DNA from: Lachnospiraceae bacterium
Lineage (GTDB): Bacteria; Bacillota; Clostridia; Lachnospirales; Lachnospiraceae
Reading direction: 5' to 3'
Length of the DNA stretch: 64,000 nt
Assembly: GCA_017634455.1 (NCBI GenBank)
Contig: JAGBNK010000018.1
Span: 1-64,000 of the forward strand
In this document: in pieces, positions 59,645 through 64,000 of the stretch
Layout of the letters: every line of letters begins with the position of its first letter
Numbering within the stretch: the stretch's first letter is position 1
The notes under the pieces: model-generated
Database searches by the model: none
Seen by the model: the letters and a program-made list of their open reading frames with translations, nothing else
Told to the model about the DNA's origin: nothing
Made by a program: the position numbers and the translations under genes

Positions 59645-62191
59645 ATGGCAGTTCAATTGAATTTTAGGGAAAAAGGAATTCCCAAACAAGTAAAGGTTAG
59701 AATAGAAATATTGTTGGTAATATTTGTGCTGGCAATGATAGTATTTCAGTTTGTATTAAATAGAGGTAAGTCTACCACCGCCATGAATATGGATGATGCC
59801 ACTTTGCCGGTGGTGGAAGTGGATGCCTTTGGCAAGACGGTGGCTGAGCTTCACGGCTATACTTCTGAGATGGATGCTTGCTATATGCGTGATGCTATTG
59901 TACCGCTGGATAGCGAGAGAAATATGAATCTGCGAATTGACACTTATGGTTATGAGATAGATTCTGTATCCTATGAGATTAGAAGTTTAAATACAGAGAG
60001 AAAAATCGCAGATACCAAGCTTGAGAATCTGGATTTATCCAGCGAGGAGATTCAAACCCAGATTATGGTTGAGAATCTGGTGGATGCGGATGAGGAATAT
60101 TTATTTATATTGAAGCTTCACGGACAGGATCAGGATATATATTATTATGTTCGTGTGCTGTATCCTCAGGATCTACATATTAAGGAGTGTCTGGATTTTG
60201 CAGATGATTTCAGAAGCAAAGCCATGAGTCCTCAATATGAAGAGCTGGCTTCATATGTTGAAACTTCAGATTATGTTGATAAGGATACTTTGGCTGATGT
60301 CACCATTCGGTCCAGCATAGACCAGATTGGTTGGAAGAACTTCAAGGGCCAGGTGGTAGCTGATCCGGTTGTTGAAATAACTGATGTAAATGATTCCTAC
60401 ATTTCGGTGGTATATAACTACCAGATGCAGGATGAAAATATGAATTATTACAATGTGGCTGAATATTTTAAATTGCGATATACAGCTGAGCAGATATATC
60501 TGTTGGATTACAAGCGTACCATGGATCAGATTCTCACAACTGGCAATGTGGAGGTGGCCAATAATATATTGACTCTGGGAGTTGTGTCAGGTGACTTAGA
60601 ATATCTGTCAAATGAAACGGGAAATGTAGTTAGCTTCGTGCAGGCAGGAGAGCTCTTTGAATATGATCAAAATGCCAGAAAGTTAACCAAGGTATATGGA
60701 TTTATTAATACTCCTACAGATGTTAGAGAAAGATATAATCAGCACAATGTGAGAATATTGAATATTGATGAAAATGGTAACATGGATTTTGTGGTTTATG
60801 GTTATATGAACCGTGGAAAACATGAAGGACAGTGTGGTATTAATCTGTATCACTATGATGCTGCTGAGAGCAAAGCTATTGAGCAGGTATTTATCAGTAC
60901 ATCTCATCCATATCAGATTCTCAATGCCAATTTTAGTGATTTGCTCTATGAGAATGTGAAGGGTGACTTCTACATTATGTATGGCGGTACTCTCGCCAAG
61001 GTTGGTATGGATAAGCTTAATACAGAGGAGTTGGTTACCAATCTGAAATCGGATCAGTATGCAGTATCTCAATCAGGACAGTATGTTGCATGGGTTGAAG
61101 CTGAGGGAATGGCAGAAGAGATATATGTTATGAACCTTGAGACTGAGGAGATTCGAACAATTCAGGCTCCAAGTGGCACATTGATTAAGCCGCTGGCCTT
61201 CATGACTGAGGATCTGGTATATGGAGTGGCCAACAAGAGTGATATAAGAAATGATGCTGCAGGTTCAGTGATTTATGCCATGGCCAATATTAAGATTGTA
61301 AGTACAGTATCTGACTTCGAGGTGCTGAAGGATTACAAGGAAGATGGCTTCTATGTAACAGAGGTTAACAAGGATGGTTACACTCTGTATCTGGATAGAG
61401 TATCATTGCAGGGTGACACTTATGTGGCAGCTAAGCAGGATACAATCAAGGATAGCGCAGGCTTGCAGAACAAGATGATAGATGTTGCAATCAAGGCGGA
61501 TTCTGTCAGAGGAGAGATTACTTCTCTTGTAATGTCAGAGTTGCCTGAGGACAAGACTATAACTTCTGTGGCAGGAGCTACAAGTGACCTGGCCAAGGCT
61601 TCTGGAGCCAAGGATCTGACTATTGTGCCAAGCAGTACACAGGAGACCTACTTCGTATATGTGGGAAATGAGATTGTCCTTACTACACAGAATTTAACCA
61701 AGGCTATTTCTCGAGCTGATCAGGATATGGCTATTGTAATTGATAATCAACAGAACTATATCTGGAAACGAGGCAAGGCTGTATATGTCAATGCCTTCCA
61801 GGATGTGGAAGTGGGAAGTATGGATGCCAACTCCGATACATCAGCTGGAGCATTAAGTGCAATGCTTTCCCGGGAGAAGGTAAATATAGAAGTTCATTCT
61901 CTACTCAGTCAGGGGGAGACACCTATGGCAATTCTTCAGGAGAATTTAGAGGATGCTTTGGTACTTGATTTGACAGGATGTACTTTGAATGAAGTGCTAT
62001 ATTATGTAAATTCAGGTGTTCCTGTATATGCCAGAACCGGAGATAACAGTGCTATTTTGATAATAGGATATGACGCTGCCAATATTATTTATTACAAGTC
62101 TGATACAGATACATATGCCAAGATGTCTACAGATGAGGCTACTAAATTATTTGAGTCAGCAGGAAGCGTATATATCTCATATGTAAAGTGA
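59645..62191 (+). CDS. Large membrane-anchored protein with degenerate C39-like C-terminus
   Basis: 848 residues from ATG 59645 (AGGAGA). One helix at about 22-42, then a long extracytoplasmic part with beta-propeller-like repeats (residues 300-560: YGFINTPTDVRERYNQHNVRI, SQSGQYVAWVEAEGMAEEIYVMN). The last 100 residues resemble a papain-like C39 fold (TGCTLNEVLYYVNSGVPVYAR, ILIIGYDAANIIYY), but the usual His-Ala before the 'xxxGYD' is replaced by Asn-Ser, so it is probably inactive. Unknown role. Confidence 0.7.
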   Translation: MAVQLNFREKGIPKQVKVRIEILLVIFVLAMIVFQFVLNRGKSTTAMNMDDATLPVVEVDAFGKTVAELHGYTSEMDACYMRDAIVPLDSERNMNLRIDTYGYEIDSVSYEIRSLNTERKIADTKLENLDLSSEEIQTQIMVENLVDADEEYLFILKLHGQDQDIYYYVRVLYPQDLHIKECLDFADDFRSKAMSPQYEELASYVETSDYVDKDTLADVTIRSSIDQIGWKNFKGQVVADPVVEITDVNDSYISVVYNYQMQDENMNYYNVAEYFKLRYTAEQIYLLDYKRTMDQILTTGNVEVANNILTLGVVSGDLEYLSNETGNVVSFVQAGELFEYDQNARKLTKVYGFINTPTDVRERYNQHNVRILNIDENGNMDFVVYGYMNRGKHEGQCGINLYHYDAAESKAIEQVFISTSHPYQILNANFSDLLYENVKGDFYIMYGGTLAKVGMDKLNTEELVTNLKSDQYAVSQSGQYVAWVEAEGMAEEIYVMNLETEEIRTIQAPSGTLIKPLAFMTEDLVYGVANKSDIRNDAAGSVIYAMANIKIVSTVSDFEVLKDYKEDGFYVTEVNKDGYTLYLDRVSLQGDTYVAAKQDTIKDSAGLQNKMIDVAIKADSVRGEITSLVMSELPEDKTITSVAGATSDLAKASGAKDLTIVPSSTQETYFVYVGNEIVLTTQNLTKAISRADQDMAIVIDNQQNYIWKRGKAVYVNAFQDVEVGSMDANSDTSAGALSAMLSREKVNIEVHSLLSQGETPMAILQENLEDALVLDLTGCTLNEVLYYVNSGVPVYARTGDNSAILIIGYDAANIIYYKSDTDTYAKMSTDEATKLFESAGSVYISYVK

Positions 62192-62219
62192 AAACTTGAC
62201 AAAAGAAAATAAAGAACAT

Positions 62220-62262
62220 AAAATGAGTGTACTAGGTGTGATAGTACACTCATTTTGTTTTG
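62220..62262 (+). terminator. Intrinsic terminator
   Basis: AAAATGAGTGTACTA pairs perfectly with TAGTACACTCATTTT around a short loop, then T-rich sequence. Works in either direction. Confidence 0.88.
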
Positions 62263-62320
62263 TATTATTATGTTTTTTAATGCAAAAGAGAAGTGCAACA
62301 GAAAATAGTGGAGGAAAATT

Positions 62321-62674
62321 ATGGTATGGATTGATGTAAATGACTCTACGCCTATTTATGAGCAGATAGTCAATCAATTTAAAAATCTAATAGCCAGTGG
62401 TGTCTTGACTACAGATGAGAAGATACCTTCTGTTAGAAATCTGGCTATGGAACTATCCATTAATCCCAACACAATTCAAAAGGCCTATGCTGAACTAGAG
62501 AGACAGGGATACATTTACACGGTAAAGGGAAGAGGCAATTTTGTATGTCAGTCTGAGAAGCTTACGAAGCTCAAGACTCAGGAAGTCCTAGATCATCTTG
62601 AGGCGGTAGCTCAGGAAGCTGAGAAGTCGGGAATGGAAATTAAGCAATTGATTGATTATTTAGAATCGAGATAA
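62321..62674 (+). CDS. GntR-family transcriptional regulator (YtrA-like)
   Basis: 117 residues. Winged helix: PIYEQIVNQFKNLIASGVL, KIPSVRNLAMELSINPNTIQKAYAELERQGYI, KGRGNFV. The short C-terminus without ligand domain is the YtrA subfamily, which represses its own ABC transporter operon; the ABC genes follow. GGAGG site. Confidence 0.93.
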   Translation: MVWIDVNDSTPIYEQIVNQFKNLIASGVLTTDEKIPSVRNLAMELSINPNTIQKAYAELERQGYIYTVKGRGNFVCQSEKLTKLKTQEVLDHLEAVAQEAEKSGMEIKQLIDYLESR

Positions 62675-62698
62675 GACGAGAGTCAAAAGGAGACGCGT

Positions 62699-63604
62699 AT
62701 GATTGAGATTAAGGGAGTAAGCAAAAAGTTTGATAATTATCTGGCCGTAAATGATATTTCCATAAATATTGTGGAGGGTATTGTTTTTGGGTTACTTGGA
62801 ACCAATGGTGCAGGTAAATCTACTATGCTTCGTATGATGTCAGGAGTATATAAACCAACCAAGGGAAGTATTATTATTGATGGCCAGGATGTGTATGATA
62901 ATCCGGAGGCCAAGAAATTATTATTCTTTGTACCGGATGAGCCATATTATATTCAGGGTGGAACACCTCGGGATATGGCCAATTATTATAAGACAGTATA
63001 TGAGAATTTCGACATGGATTATTTCTACCAGATGTTGGATAAGTTTGGTCTGGATAGTAAGCGCCCTATGAAGACATTTTCCAAGGGAATGAAACGCCAG
63101 CTATCAATATTGCTTGGATTGGCAGCCAAGACTAAATACCTATTGTGTGATGAGACCTTTGATGGATTGGATCCTGTTATGAGACAGGCAGTTAAGACTC
63201 TATTTGCAGCAGAGTTAAGTGAGAGAGATTTCACTCCAATCATTGCTTCACATAACTTGAGAGAGCTAGAAGATATATGTGATAATGTGGGCCTGCTTCA
63301 TAAGGGGAGCATAGTCATGTCCCAGGAAATGGATATGTTGAAATGCAATCTCCACAAGTTACAGGTGGTTTTGAAAAATGAAGCTGACGAGGAGCGCCTG
63401 TACAAAACCTTTGATGTGGTTGCAGGAGAGAAGAGAGGTTCTCTTATTACATTGACAATAAATGGTAATAGAACTTGTATAGAGAGATTGATTGCGGACT
63501 ACGATACAGTCTATGCAGAAGTACTGCCAATTTCTTTGGAGGAGATATTTATCAGCGAAGCAAAGGGGGTAGGATACGATGTCAAAAAGCTCATTTTGGA
63601 TTAA
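62699..63604 (+). CDS. ABC transporter ATP-binding protein (YtrB-like)
   Basis: 301 residues. Walker A GTNGAGKST, signature FSKGMKRQ, Walker B LLCDETFDGLD (Glu-Thr in place of Glu-Pro), switch ASHNL. Partner of the permease that starts inside its end. Usually a cell-wall-antibiotic responsive exporter. Confidence 0.9.
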   Translation: MIEIKGVSKKFDNYLAVNDISINIVEGIVFGLLGTNGAGKSTMLRMMSGVYKPTKGSIIIDGQDVYDNPEAKKLLFFVPDEPYYIQGGTPRDMANYYKTVYENFDMDYFYQMLDKFGLDSKRPMKTFSKGMKRQLSILLGLAAKTKYLLCDETFDGLDPVMRQAVKTLFAAELSERDFTPIIASHNLRELEDICDNVGLLHKGSIVMSQEMDMLKCNLHKLQVVLKNEADEERLYKTFDVVAGEKRGSLITLTINGNRTCIERLIADYDTVYAEVLPISLEEIFISEAKGVGYDVKKLILD

Positions 63605-64000
63605 TGAAAGATGGAATTTTAAAACCAGACATGCGTCAATTATATTGAACTTTATGGCATGGTTTGTGGTTCTGACAGTTGTTACTTTGGTTTCCCAGAT
63701 TTTGTTTAGAGAAGGAACTGTACGCAACTTGTGGGAGCGTACTGCCCAGATAATATATGGACAGACTGCCTTGACCATAGGCATGAATGTTATTGTAGGT
63801 GTTGGCATGGCTATAGAGGCCTTTGGCTGGATGAATAACATGTCACAGGTGGATATGTATAAGTCTGTTCCTGTAAAGGAAAGTACACGCTTTGCATATA
63901 TTAATTTGAATTCCTTTATTATATATATAGGGGGATTCATGATAAATTTCCTGTTAGAGATTGTGCTTCTTGCAGTGAATGGTGCCATACATGAAAATGT
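63579..64000 (+). CDS. ABC transporter permease, truncated by the window edge
   Basis: ATG 63579 lies inside the end of the ATPase gene after AGGGGGTAGG. The open frame runs to base 64000: MSKSSFWINERWNFKTRHAS, then helices and VDMYKSVPVKESTRFAYINLN. Three or four helices are visible; the pattern fits YtrC/D-type permeases. Confidence 0.8.
   Translation, partial: MSKSSFWINERWNFKTRHASIILNFMAWFVVLTVVTLVSQILFREGTVRNLWERTAQIIYGQTALTIGMNVIVGVGMAIEAFGWMNNMSQVDMYKSVPVKESTRFAYINLNSFIIYIGGFMINFLLEIVLLAVNGAIHEN

Noticed and set aside
1-64000. CRISPR arrays, tRNA, rRNA, insertion sequences, prophage genes
   Set aside because: No regularly spaced repeats, no cloverleaf or rRNA-like sequence, and no transposase, integrase or phage structural protein was seen on reading.

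Overview
The window looks like a chromosomal segment of a low-G+C, motile, anaerobic Firmicute. A member of the Lachnospiraceae (Butyrivibrio, Pseudobutyrivibrio or Roseburia-like) is the best guess. This is inferred from a clostridial-type flagellin with sigma-28 promoters, a clostridial Tad pilus cluster (DUF5702, DUF6382-FHA and Flp1-like genes), DUF6311 and DUF6465 proteins and the AT-rich base composition. No rRNA or tRNA gene was found.

Region 1 (1-19760) is a surface-glycan locus. About a dozen polytopic membrane genes lie head to tail on the plus strand: six acyltransferase-3 (O-acetyltransferase type) genes, three related Wzy/EpsG-like membrane proteins, and GT-C type glycosyltransferase candidates (GT87-like, DUF6311). 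Two acyltransferases are broken, one by an extra T in a nine-T run and one by an in-frame TAA. They lead into a GDP-mannose module: a GDP-mannose pyrophosphorylase/phosphomannose isomerase/second isomerase fusion, a separate ManC and a phosphomannomutase/phosphoglucomutase. The picture is export and decoration of a mannose-containing polysaccharide.

Region 2 (about 19840-29070) is a distinctly AT-rich island and the most interesting part. A 66-residue peptide with a Cx3Cx3C motif precedes a radical SAM/SPASM maturase with a PqqD-like N-terminus. Four tandem, previously unlabelled 33-34 residue peptides follow, all starting Met-Leu-Phe and sharing a C[IV]SxG...CxxxG pattern. After a terminator come two ABC-2 transporter pairs, a CPBP intramembrane protease, a small membrane protein, a LytTR response regulator, an 18-residue peptide with a near-perfect ribosome binding site, and an AgrC-like GHKL kinase. 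I read this as an undescribed, self-regulated, radical-SAM RiPP (probably bacteriocin) system with four almost leaderless precursors. Terminators sharing an 11-base sequence bracket the island.

Region 3 (29144-36427) is more ordinary: an orphan ParA/Soj with a DUF6465 gene (minus strand), a GT2 polyprenyl-glycosyltransferase, a tocopherol-cyclase-like lipocalin protein, 6-phosphofructokinase, and the dnaX-ybaB-recR recombination/replication operon.

Region 4 (36564-42290) is a sigma-28 flagellar cluster: a large FliK-like protein, flagellin (with a possible CsrA hairpin in its leader), FliS and an orphan Hpt protein. Region 5 (42472-51650) is a complete Tad/Flp type IVb pilus operon with two prepilin peptidases.

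Region 6 (51715-64000) holds housekeeping and envelope genes: a flavodoxin-like/SCP2 protein, HIT hydrolase, rhomboid protease, an Hpt-REC-HD-GYP c-di-GMP phosphodiesterase, a YhhN protein, a TPP-riboswitch-controlled ThiT, an LtaS-like sulfatase, a large anchored protein with a degenerate C39-like end, and a GntR-ABC (YtrA/YtrB-like) operon cut by the window edge.
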